Shown piece after piece: positions 28,266-38,305 of a stretch of DNA of 64,000 nucleotides. The notes beneath the pieces are model-generated. The model ran no database searches, had not been told where the DNA came from, and worked only from the letters and a program-made list of their open reading frames with translations. The translations under genes were made by a program, and so were the position numbers. The stretch covers positions 434,001 through 498,000 of the forward strand of contig VDCT01000325.1 in assembly GCA_009763385.1 (NCBI GenBank), given 5' to 3'. The DNA is from Coix lacryma-jobi var. lacryma-jobi. Its lineage: Eukaryota > Streptophyta > Magnoliopsida > Poales > Poaceae. Position 1 is the stretch's first letter, and every line of letters starts with the position of its first letter.

Positions 28266-30027
28266 CATGTTCTTTGGGCTAGACCCAGGCTGCAGCACCC
28301 TTAGCCCAAGCCCGAGATACCTTTGTTCATAAGACACTGTGTGGATGGATTTTCCATGTGCATTAAGTTTGAGGTCATTTCTGATTTGGAATAGCGTAAA
28401 GCCTTGTTTAACTGCACAGAAATCATACTAATTCACAGGTTGGGAGAAATGGGTAGAATTTATTTTATGTTCCACTTTAATTCACGCTAACTCATGTAGA
28501 TTGAGATGGATTTACGTGCACCTGCGACCCTCTGCAGGGCAGGGAGACACTTCGACCGCACAAGGCGACTTCACGGCATTCTGCAGAGGAGCAGTGATGG
28601 ACTGCACCACCGTCAAGCTTCTTTCTCCACGACGAGGATCAGGCTGCGGTGGTGCCGTCGTGGAGGCAGGAAGGGATGGAGCGGCACAACACCATGGGGC
28701 CACTCGTCCTCCTCAGCACCCGCAGCTCTCGTCAACGGGGAGGCGCGGTGGCGGCGTTGCTGCATCGGGTCAGGCCAGGCAGGGCGGCGGCGGGAATGGA
28801 GCAACAGGAAAGGGCAAGGTTGATGGAGATGGGTTGGGGGCGGGGCGTAGTGTATTGACGGTTCCACTGGAGTACGAGAAAAATCAAAAACAAACGACAC
28901 AGCCTACAGAGCCTACTATTCATATTTTAATTTTTGTATATGTTTCCTGTCTAGAACAACATTCCTCCTGATAGTTTCCCTACTATTCATATTTTAACTT
29001 TGTATATGTTTCTTGTCTGAACAATATTCCTTCTGTTAATTTGTCTTATCAAACATACTTCGATGTATTTTTCTCACAAAACACTATTGAAACAAACGGT
29101 TTATTCTTCATAAAATACTATTGCAACGGTCAAAATCAGTTGTAAAAGCGACTAGCCGAACAGGACAATCTAGAAAGTTTACGTTAAGCCAGTAATATAT
29201 CTGTTCTAAGTTCTAACTCGTGCAGGATTCCCATATTTACACGTACGGAGATCAATCAAAGACAAACAGACACATCTGTCGATTCCAATCAAACGGATCG
29301 TTCTGGCTGCTTAACCAGTAGAAAAAGATTTACCGTTGCAGATGCACCCAAAGCAATAAAATGCAAAACAAATCTTAACCAATAAAAACAGATTCTTTGT
29401 CAAAAAAAAGAATAACAATAGATTTGCCGTTGCAGAAACCCATAGTAAAATGCAAAACAAAACCAAGTCACACTACCTCTTCAAACTATTTGAAGACTTT
29501 TTTTTTGACAAATCATATTTGAAGACTTTGAAAGACAATTACTTTACTAATATGGCATTATGTAATAGAAAAACAGTCATATAAGTTTCTCGATACAAAA
29601 TACAAGTATAATGACATCAATTCTATATTAATCATGGACTGATAAAAAAATTCCGGTCACTTCTAACGAAATAACAAAATCCACACTGATTTCTCAAACG
29701 GAGGTGCTACATGGCAAGAGCCCCCCACGACACCTGCATATAAACCACCAACAAACGAATGGGCAGCAGCACGAAGACACATGGAATGACAGGGACAAGA
29801 ACAAACAAGCAGAATACTAGCTCTTGCTGATTTGTATTAACAGTAGATGAGAGCACTTCAAGCAAAGAGTTGAGATATCCAAATCGTTCACATGAATCCT
29901 TGGCTCACTTGAAAATTGTTCTAATCTCCTAGCAAAGCCCAAGAACCAAGCACAAATTAAAACTCAGGTGCAAAATGTAGTGTAGAACACAAGTTCCAGA
30001 TACTGACACACTGTATCAAGTGTTTAT
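28266..30027. other. Intergenic DNA between the P2 promoter and the S12 3' end
   Basis: No gene is supported. The GC-rich frames at 28501-28971 lack family features. A direct repeat of about 55-60 bp (CTACTATTCATATTTTAA...GTATATGTTTC) is present at 28912-28968 and 28980-29036. The right end (about 29800-30027) should include the S12 3' UTR. Confidence 0.6.
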
Positions 30028-31472
30028 CTAGTGCGATTTGACATACTCCTGCACTATGTTAAGGCCTTCGGATTCTTCACCATAGTCCTGATGATCCAAA
30101 TGAAGCAGCCAAAAATCAGGGTTATGCAAATATAATTGGAAGTACATGCTTGTAGTAGTATAGTAGGAAATTGATACTCACCTTGACGACAACACAGGAG
30201 CAGCCTACAACCTTCCTCGCCTTGCCCTCAGAATCGATCTTGCAAAGCTACAGTAGAGCACAGATGAAGGTTGTTAAGATTAAAACTCAACAATGAAATG
30301 CAATTAATACTGAGAAGTACAAAGGAAAGTAGAGAATGTCTCGGCAAATTTGTACATGCATTCTAACATATATTCTCCTCTCAACATTAGGCAGAACAAT
30401 TTAAGTCATATTAATTGCTTGGACTGTCAAAGCTATTAATACACAGAGTAAAACAAGGAAGCATTCTTTAACTCACCCCAGCCCACTCGCCAAGAGTTTT
30501 AGCGCTAGGGACAGTAACCAGGTGGACGTTGTGCTCAGCACAGAGAGCCTTCACCAGCTTGACATAATCAGGCTGGTCACAGTCCTCGGCAAGCACGCAA
30601 AGCTGGGCAGCATGCTTCTCAATGGCTTTGGCAGCCTCACGAAGACCCTTCACAAGGCCATCATGAGCACCTGACTTCTTCATGACGAGCTGCAGCGCAG
30701 TCATCAGGTCCATCGGCTCACCAAGAACCGGGGTAGGTGCCTCAACCACAGCTACAGTCTCCTGATCCCTGCCAAAGCACAAAATGATCGTGAGCTGACG
30801 AGCTTCGTGTGTTGGCATGTAGCAATCATCTAACAATCAAATTCGCAATATGCAGATCCCTGTAGAGAATCAGTAATACAGTTACTAAGTAACTCGTCAT
30901 ACCAATACCCAACCAGATTCTACCATGGTTATGGTTTACAACATATGAAGACTGAGCTTGGTTCCAAATATGAAGACTCAGCGTGGTTGCCTTCCTGTGT
31001 TTTGGCAGCAATCCCCTGATCAAAACCAGTGTAAAACCGATTGGATCGCCTTCTAATGTTGTACAGGCGTACAGCAATGCTGCTCTACATGAATAATTAT
31101 CTATATAAAACACAAAAACTGCGAAAAGATGATAAGATGGCTGAGCCATTGCAACTCTTAGACCAGCCAGCCAACCCTTGCAGCTCTGTCAGCCCACTAT
31201 CCATCTGAACACCAAACAGCCCGCTAAATAAACCATGCGCTAGCATCTGAAACCAACCGCTCCGCACAGCGCTACCACCTATCCTCCCTTCTCCCACCGT
31301 CCCCTCTGCCTACTCTGCTCCTCGAAGAATCAAGCGTGCAACGGCGGCCACGCAAAGCGATGTAGCGTGGCCTTGACCATGTGGCGACCCGGCAAACAGC
31401 TCAAGGTAAACATAACGCAACTAGAAACGCTATCACAAGAAGCAAAGATTTCGGTGGGAGAACTTACGCCAT
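30028..31472 (-). CDS. RPS12: 40S ribosomal protein S12 (four coding exons)
   Basis: Coding exons on the minus strand: 31468-31472 (only ATGGC), 30477-30768, 30182-30247 and 30028-30087. Borders are canonical (ATGGC|GTAAGTT, GGCAG|GGATCAG, TGGG|GTGAGT, GTAG|CTTTGC, CAAG|GTGAGT, ATCAG|GACTAT) and the phases fit. The 140-residue product begins MADQETVAVVEAPTPVLGEP, has the eS12 core (MDLMTALQLVMKKSGAHDGL, KHAAQLCVLAEDCDQPDYVK, HLVTVPSAKTLGEWAG) and ends VQEYVKSH. eS12 is an L7Ae-type fold protein of the 40S beak. The start codon sits at the very end of exon 1, five bases before a 699-bp intron. No defects are seen. Confidence 0.96.
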
Positions 31473-31755
31473 ATCCTGCGCTCCGAGGACCCGGCCGACT
31501 GCGTATGGAGTACCTGGAACAATCAAGCAAGCGGAATGAACGTCAGTGGCGATCTGCGAGGAAGACTGTAGTAGCAAGAAAGAAGGGGAGGGGAGGAGCG
31601 CGCCGCCACCTCGAGAGGGTTGGAGACTTGGAGGGAGTGCCGAGCTGCTAGGGTTTTCGCGTGGTGAGGAGACGGCTAGGAGTGACTTATATTGCAGTCG
31701 GGCCCTCTGGGCCTCAGTGGGCATAATATTTTACTGGGCCGGGCTGACCATAGCA
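31125..31755 (-). repeat. Duplicated promoter/first-exon/intron block, S12 copy
   Basis: Partner of 27650-28265. Here exon 1 ends with the S12 start codon, whereas the P2 copy has lost it. Small indels are scattered through both copies, so the duplication is not very recent. Confidence 0.88.
31648..31740 (-). promoter_or_regulatory. S12 promoter: site II, TATA and telo-box
   Basis: On the minus strand: site II GGCCCA at 31735-31740 and 31708-31714, TATAAG at 31686-31691, and telo-box AAAACCCTAG at 31648-31657. Order and spacing match the P2 promoter 3.5 kb away. Confidence 0.85.
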
Positions 31756-32009
31756 CATCGAAATCAGCCACTTATGCGGACCGCGCTGAGCAAGCCTTGT
31801 GCAGCAGGACTTTGAGCCCTGTGTACCTCACGGTCACAGAATCGAGGGCCATCATAACGGTCCAACACCACCCTCTAAACAGTCGTACCGTCCGCTCGGT
31901 ATTTGAAGTTCGAACTATGTCATCTCATCTCGTTGACGTTACTCTCCCCGTTCGCAGATAAATCAAATTCTACAATCCTTACAAGTCAAAATATTTTAAA
32001 TTTAACTAA
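31756..32009. other. Intergenic DNA, no gene seen
   Basis: No coding or repeat signal supported upstream of the S12 promoter. Confidence 0.5.
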
Positions 32010-32011
32010 TA

Positions 32012-32270
32012 CTCCCTCCATCCCAAATTAAAAGACATTCCAAGAATCTTGGAGAGTCAAAGTTTTTCAACTTTGACCAAATTTATATAATAAGATAATA
32101 ATATTTATGATATCAACTAAGTGCAATTAGATTCTCCATTAGTTATATTTCCATAATATGTATATTTGATGGTATAAATCTTTATATTTTTCTCTATAAT
32201 TTTGGTCAAAGTTGAAAAACTTTGACTCTCCAAGATTCTTGGAACGTCTTATAATTTGGAATGGAGGGAG
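32012..32270. mobile_element. Stowaway-type MITE
   Basis: 259 bp with long terminal inverted repeats starting CTCCCTCCATCCCAAATTA and ending TAATTTGGAATGGAGGGAG (imperfect), flanked by TA (32010-32011 and 32271-32272). The arms (CCAAGAATCTTGGAGAGTCA and its complement) pair for about 65 bp. This is the classic Stowaway (Tc1/mariner) signature: no coding capacity, mobilised in trans. Confidence 0.95.
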
Positions 32271-32337
32271 TATTACAGGAAAAAATAACAACATATATAA
32301 CATTAAATGATCATATTAAAAATAATTATATAGTGGG

Positions 32338-32411
32338 TCTAATCTATATCTATATCTATATCTATATCCATATCTATATCTATACCTAATACCTAATATA
32401 TATATATATAT

Positions 32412-32428
<17 letters not shown>
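32338..32428. repeat. TATATC and TA microsatellites
   Basis: A (CTATAT)n run at 32342-32385 and a (TA)n run at 32396-32445, interrupted by CCTAATACCTAATA. The putative Helitron start lies within it. Confidence 0.85.
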
Positions 32429-32442
<14 letters not shown>

Positions 32443-32626
32443 ATTAAAGAGGCAAAATTTCTGCCCTCTTTTTGGTTCATTTTTTTCGTCCGGCCTCCCC
32501 GTTAGCCCACGTATTTATTTATCACGGTTTTTGCTTCTGTCCGCCGCACCCGTTTGGAATTCTAAATCCCTGTCGTCTTTGGCCAGACCTTCCCACTTAT
32601 TTTGGTCCGACCTATTCTAATTCGGC

Positions 32627-33154
32627 CTAAATACAGAGTTCGTGTTCGAAAACACAAATCACAAATAAGAATAAATCAACACGATAACAGATAGAGTTCG
32701 CATCCACATAACATCCAAAATTAGAGGCACGCAAACAACATGGATTTATAAAGGGGAGCTCTGCCTCAGTACCAATTGCGCGTTGCTCATCTGTGGGATG
32801 TGGGAGGCAAATTAGAAGAGAAGAGAAGAAGATATTGCTGTTACTCACGGTGGAAGGCAAAAAAGATAAGCGTTCATAGCTCCTAACAAGCGGTGAACGC
32901 CACAAGCGCCCCACCACCTCGCTCGCACCGATGTGGCGATGCTCAATCGTCCGCAGCCACCGGTCCGTGGGGCGCCGCTTCGGCGCTCCGCCCGACCTCC
33001 ACTGCACCGATCTGCGATCTACGCCTCCGCTTAGGCCCCAACTGCTGGCCTGCTGCGACTGCGTAGTCTGAGCGGCGGCGGCGCCTTCTTCAACCTTCGG
33101 GAAGAGGAAGGAGACAAGACAGGGAAGAGAGGAAGTCGGGTGGGTCTTTCTCAA
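32627..33154 (-). other. Uncharacterised open frame inside the putative Helitron
   Basis: 175 codons, starting MRKTHPTSSLPCLVSFLFPK. I recognise no domain. Base composition shifts from GC-rich (32900-33150) to AT-rich, which suggests a captured first exon followed by intron-like DNA rather than a complete gene. Confidence 0.25.
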
Positions 33155-33202
33155 TTTGGTCCAAGCAGAGGAGAAAGGTGGGCCGGCGGTGGGCTACGTC
33201 CT

Positions 33203-33680
33203 AGCTTGGTAAAGAAAAAGCAGAGAGTAGTAGATTTGGGCTAGGAGTGAAGATTGAATTCAAGGGAGTTTAAATCATTTAAATATAATACAAATAAAAT
33301 TTGAAACAAATTTTAAACGTATATGATACTAAGCGTACTTAAAATAGTTTTACACACAATAAAAAGATATCATGTTTATTTTAATTTACTAAAAATTAAT
33401 TTTGTCCAATAACAAATTAAGTCTTAGCAATAATTAATCTATAGCTGGGTAAAGAAAAGGCAGAGAGTAGTAGATTTGGGCTAGGAGTGAAGATTGAGTT
33501 CAAGAGAGTTTAAATCATTTAATTATAATACAAATAAAATTTGAAACAGATTTTAAACATATATGGTAAGCGTATTTAAAAATAGTTTTACACACAATAA
33601 AAAGATATCATGTTTATTTTAATTTACCAAAAATTAATTTTGTCCAATAACAAATTAAGTCTTAGTAATAATTAATTGAA
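33203..33680. repeat. 240-bp tandem duplication
   Basis: 33203-33442 and 33443-33680 are about 95% identical, starting AGCTTGGTAAAGAAAA and AGCTGGGTAAAGAAAA and ending at AATAATTAAT. AT-rich, no ORF. The few differences show a moderately recent duplication. Confidence 0.88.
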
Positions 33681-33978
33681 TTCAAAAGAGAATCCAATTA
33701 TGACATTATGACTCTGATCCGGCTAGAGTATGAACGTGTGGAACAAAGAAATCTAAATTAGAGTCGGAGTAACAATATCATTGTATTGTATAATTCTAAG
33801 GAGGATTGGATTATGGCACGGTGTCATCAACCCATCCCAGCATATATATGCACCCAATCAGGGTATTGTTTTAATCGGTCACGTAACGTCAGAATATAAT
33901 TCCAACACCAAGTGCTACATCAAAACTACTAAGAGAGTATAAAATGGCATTGACATTGCGAAACATCCTACAGTTCAC

Positions 33979-34143
33979 GTGACGGCGACGGACTTCGCCA
34001 CGCATGTCATCGAGATCTGCGGCTTGAGCAAGCTCCAGAAGAAGCACCGCGACGACGCAAGGTACGTCTGCTCGGAAACCTTTACCATCGATGGCCTCTA
34101 CTGCATGGTTGTCTACCACCACGACGGGGAGCAAGACTACATT
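33979..34143 (+). pseudogene. MATH-domain-like gene fragment
   Basis: The frame THVIEICGLSKLQKK...RYVCSETFTIDGLYCMVVYHHDG has the spacing of the N-terminal MATH domain of grass MATH-BTB proteins (a HxxxIxGYS-like start, then SxTFTVGGYxWxIxYYPDG). Key residues differ (for example LYCMV for YDW-I), and no BTB part follows. Preceding stops and the lack of a gene context suggest a captured or decayed fragment in the Helitron. The match is from motif memory only. Confidence 0.4.
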
Positions 34144-35351
34144 TATAAATGTCCATCTGGCCTGAGCCTGTTGGCCCGGCACAGAGCCCGTGATTTTGGC
34201 TTGGCCCAAACACGGCACAGGCCCTATGGCTGCGGGCTCGGGCCGGCCCGGCATGCAGAGCAAACCGTGCCTAGGTGGCACCACAGGTGCATGGGCCGAC
34301 ATGGCATGACCTGTAAAAATGCACGGGCCCGATAGAGGTCCGCTAAAAACCTATATTCCAGTTCTAACACTAACCCTAATGGCATTGACGCACTCGGGCA
34401 TATTCTCCACCATCGCAGCCGACACAACGCGATACTCGTCGCCAACGTCACACTCGTGCCCCTTCCCACGACGCCCTTTCCCCTACACTCCTAAATGGTC
34501 GCCGCACTCGCACCTCTCCCCACGCTCCATGGCATCAGACAACCCCTTTCCTTGTGTCCTCGGCGTTGATTCCTCATGTAGACACCCTCTTCTTCTCAGG
34601 GTCCTCGCACGGACACAGGACATCGGGACGCCTCTCTTTCTCCGTTTGTCGTTGTCTCCTCGGCTCGCCCACGAGACTCGAGAGACATCGATGCACTGTT
34701 GGCTCTTCTCATCCGCGTGGCCACGGCTCGGAAGCGAGCGCGCCATCCCCGAGCTTCGCTGGCGTGTTTGCCTACTCCACACCGTCGGTCGGTGATACCT
34801 CGAGTTGGCTCCACCCAGTTGGCTGGTGACTGCTCCGCCGTCTCTAGCGTCAACGTCGAGCGTTGTCACTGCCGCCACAACAATGCTGCGATGCGGGCCT
34901 CGGGCTGGTCCATCCTGCTCTCATGTCTATTTTGCAACCTTAGGTACGTTCTTGCTTAGTGTTTGAAGTGATTTTTATTTTTTGTATTATGTACCTGTAG
35001 CATGGAAAAAGTAGCAAGCCAAGCTAATCTCTAATTATCGTTGTAGATTATATTTTTATTTATGTGTAAGACAAGGAGAAACCTTAATTTTTTTAAAAAG
35101 GGCTAAATTATAAAAAATTAGGACTTTACTACTACAGGTACAACCAACCACTCAAGCTATGCCTCCATGGGAGTCATATGGTGCCCCATAATGGCACACT
35201 TCTAACCCATACCTTGTCGGTGGTTAGCGCAACAACGTCCTAAATTGTCTGATGGTGACACTAGGCGTTTATGTTTTTATGGCCGTTATGCACATACATG
35301 ATTTCATTGTAAAATCACGCTAATATATATCATGACAACACAACAAATTAT
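34144..35351. other. Rest of the putative Helitron, no gene seen
   Basis: A GGCCCG/GCACGG-rich stretch (34160-34330) with imperfect inverted repeats, then GC-rich DNA with several overlapping frames in both directions (34380-34960) and AT-rich DNA to the end. No family is recognised. Confidence 0.4.
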
Positions 35352-35639
35352 TCTCTCGTTGTAACGCACGAGCATTTTTTCCTAGTGATACTAATTTGGT
35401 GACATAAATCTTAAATGGATAAATTTATTTCCATAGAAAACAACTTATGAATCTATTTATCGAGAGATAGAAAGCTCTATCCGCCCGCCTGTACCTCTCC
35501 GCATCCGCGTCCTGCCTAAGCACATGTGCCCGCGCCCCGTACATGTCGGGCGTAGAGAAGGGAAAAGGGTGCCCCGCTGAGTTGGGGGAGCAAACGCCAT
35601 TGTCGCACAGTCAGGGTGGGACGCCACTCTAGGGTTGCG

Positions 35640-36010
35640 AAAGGCGCCGCGATTTGCAACGTTAAGTCGATATTTACAACATCTTTAAATCGATTGTTGC
35701 AACATCTTAAAATATATGTTACAAACACCGAGAAACACATGTTGTAACATCTCAAAATCGACAATTGCAACATCGAAGAAATATGTTGCAACATGTTAAA
35801 ACCGACTACAACATTCAGGGAACACATGCTGCAACATCTCATATCGAAAGTTGCAACATTGGATCAAACATGTTGCAACATCTTAAAAAATTGATTGTTT
35901 CAAATATTCAAAAAAAACACATGGTGCAACATCAAAATGACAGCTACAACATCTAGAAATACATGTTACAACATTGTCAAAACGACTGCTACAACACCAC
36001 AAAAACCACC
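35640..36010. repeat. Degenerate GTTGCAACATC palindromic repeat field
   Basis: About a dozen copies of a 25-35-bp unit of the type ATGTTGCAACATCT...AAATCGA, alternating with TACAACAT. The core GTTGCAAC is a palindrome. Such fields resemble subterminal repeats of plant DNA transposons, but no termini were found. Confidence 0.55.
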
Positions 36011-37033
36011 GCAGCTGCGAGATAAGGGGGAAAAGGAAGACATATGGGATGGGGCATCGTCGGGGATACAGATTGAGCCGCCTGGTGTGGGATGATAGGT
36101 CGCCTTCGACAGTAAATTTACTCGTGGTCCATGAATCCACCATGGATAGGCCAACGCTCCTATAGATCTGCCACGGGGGAGACCGCCATGGCCGCCCCAT
36201 CGAAGTACATGCTGTTTGTCAAATTTGAAAGGCTTGGATAGTAGCCCAATATCGTCATCGAATTTGAACGGCTTGGATAGTAGGCCAATGTCGTCGTCGC
36301 CATCAGCACGAACATAGCACACGTAATGTGTCTTGGCTTGTATTTTGGGAGGTTGCATCAACATATCTTGAATTTCTTTTTCTATCGGAACTGAGTTTGA
36401 CACCACAAGACACCAAACAGATTGTTTTGATCTTATTTCTATTTTTGTTTGAATTTGGATTACGATTAGAATGTAGTAATAAATAGAAAGACATATTTTC
36501 AAATAACATATGAGCTCACGTAGCATTTTGGTTTTGGTTCTTGGATCGAAACCCTGAAGCCGCACAATACCATCTCAACATTTTCAGCAGTCAATGGTAG
36601 CTCAATCGCAGGGTCTGGATTGGCAACAGCTTGAACCGCTGCTAGACCAGGACACAGTTAGAGTTGCAGATAAGTTGCATCTTAATCAATTAAGACAGAA
36701 AATCAAGAAAATAGTCTGAATTTTTTAATGCCCTGATACCTAAACTTAACCGCTGTAGGAGATGCTCCAGCTTGTACCAAAACAGTCAACTTTCTACTCC
36801 TATATGCTTAGATGATAATCACAACACAGCGCAGACAATATGAGTATATGACACTACGCTGCCAATAAGACAGAAGGTACATACAGTCCTAAGAAATACT
36901 GGATAGGTGCAAGGCATACTTTAGCGTTTTGTTAATGTTGTTAGCTAGTCACTGCATAATTACAAAGCATACTGCACACCATCGATATTTTGCAACTACA
37001 TTTTAGCACCATTTTTAACTATATCGATAGATT
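36011..37033. other. Unassigned DNA
   Basis: No gene recognised. A short direct repeat CCAATATCGTCATCGAATTTGAACGGCTTGGATAGTA-like phrase (about 36224-36282) occurs twice. The minus frame at 35966-36565 looks like a chance ORF across it. Confidence 0.4.
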
Positions 37034-37282
37034 GATCATCTTGGAATGCTATCCTTAGCCAAGAACCTAAGCAAACAAATGTGGGTCTTCACTCATAACA
37101 CCTGGACGTGAGATTTGATCATCTTGGAATGCTATCCTTAGCCAAGAACCTAAGCAAACAAATGCGGGTCTTCACTCATAACACCTGGACGTGAGATTTG
37201 ATCATCTTGGAATGCTATCCTTAGCCAAGAACCTAAGCAAACAAATGTGGGTCTTCACTCATAACACCTGGACGTGAGATTT
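37034..37282. repeat. Three tandem copies of an 83-bp unit
   Basis: Units start at 37034, 37117 and 37200 with GATCATCTTGGAATGCTATC and end GACGTGAGATT. I see one base difference between the middle copy and the others (AATGCGGG for AATGTGGG), so the amplification is recent. Confidence 0.93.
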
Positions 37283-37440
37283 AGAACAACACAGTGTGCG
37301 ATTCTTCCTTTTTAGCAGATGATGCCACAGTATGATTCCAGGATTAAACCATCAAAGTTCCACAACATGCGGCAAGTTAATTCTTCCTCTAGAAAATACC
37401 CTACCAATCCTTAAGACAGCTCCATATACTACCAATCCAG

Positions 37441-38060
37441 TCAGTAAAATAAGGTAAGCTTGAGAGAGATTTCTACAAATACATAAAATCCCCAACAAAG
37501 ATGGAGAGAAAAAAGAACCGGGGATAACGAGCTACCAACCAACAAAGAACTGACCTTGCCGCCGCCGTCGACGACCCAGGGGCGCGGAGGCGGCAACAAG
37601 CCTGCGCGTGGAAGAAGCCGGCACGGCCGTCGACGCAACCCCCACCTGCGCGCCGAATCGAGAGAAAACCCATCAGCCGGACCGAGCCAGGCGAGAAAGC
37701 GCCCCTCGAGAAGGGCCACAGCGAGGAGGATGAGGAGGTGGACGTTGATGGGACCGCCGCCCACGCCACGACCGCCGCCGCCGCCGTCTGCATCGCTGGG
37801 GTGACCCGGGGAGATGAAGGCGATAAACAGGAGGAGCGGCGTCGGGGGGTCACCGCGAAATGGAGGAGCAGCTGACCGAGGAAGGCGGCGCGAGACACAG
37901 ATGGGAGGAGCGGTGGCGCACGGGGGCGACGCGAGGCACCGACGGGAGGAGCGGCCGCGTGGGCGGCGGCGACCCAAACACTTTTTTTACTGGAGCGAGC
38001 GAGCGTCCTCTTTTTTTTTTCTATCGGAGCGATCGAGCGTCGTGAGAAGGAGGAGCTCAA
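37441..38060 (-). other. Gene-like GC-rich segment with splice donor (possible captured first exon)
   Basis: The minus strand is GC-rich and open in two frames (195 and 178 codons). It ends near GGCGGCAAG|GTCAGTT, a good splice donor at about 37556, followed by T-rich intron-like DNA. Just upstream in sense lies the Helitron-like end at 38190-38291. It may be a host first exon carried by a second Helitron. The product is not recognised. Confidence 0.3.
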
Positions 38061-38189
38061 TGCGAGCGAGTGGGCCGGAATCCAACTCTGTGACCAGAGG
38101 ATGGGCCGGAATCCAACTCTGTAACCAGACGAAAAGTGGGGTGGAGAAATTTTAATTAGGACTTCTAGTTATCTTTACATTCACAGAGT

Positions 38190-38291
38190 TAGTTATAGGA
38201 GGCCATACAAAAAAAATAGTACCAAAAAAGAGGTGAAAATTTTGCCTCTTTATTATTAATTAAGGTATATATATATATATATATATATAGA
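38190..38291 (-). mobile_element. Helitron-like 5' end in reverse orientation
   Basis: Its reverse complement reads TCTATATATA... then AATAAAGAGGCAAAATTTTC and ACCTCTTTTTTGGTAC, matching the left element start (TTAAAGAGGCAAAATTTCTG, CCCTCTTTTTGGTTC at 32443-32480). No 3' terminus (CTAG after a hairpin) could be found to its left. Confidence 0.4.
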
Positions 38292-38305
38292 TATAGATAT
38301 GGAGA

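Larger units (their letters stand above)
32379..35385 (+). mobile_element. Putative Helitron with captured gene fragments
   Basis: The 3' end at 35352-35385 has CTCGT-tgtaacgc-ACGAG, a short hairpin, then an AT stretch and CTAG before host T (35386), the typical Helitron terminus of grasses (AACGCACG...CTAGT). A matching 5' start TCTATACC... lies at 32379 after an A, giving the A|T insertion usual for Helitrons; the exact 5' end is uncertain because of the microsatellite. No Rep/helicase is present, so it is non-autonomous. It contains a 240-bp tandem duplication and a MATH-like fragment. Confidence 0.55.

Noticed and set aside
28501..28971. 156-codon ORF between P2 and S12
   Set aside because: Low-complexity Gly/Arg/His composition, overlapping frames of similar length, and no family feature or splice context.
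32338..38305. A single 6-kb transposon defined by (TA)n-flanked inverted repeats
   Set aside because: A Helitron-type 3' end at 35352-35385 lies in the middle and no transposase is present; two opposed elements are the simpler reading.
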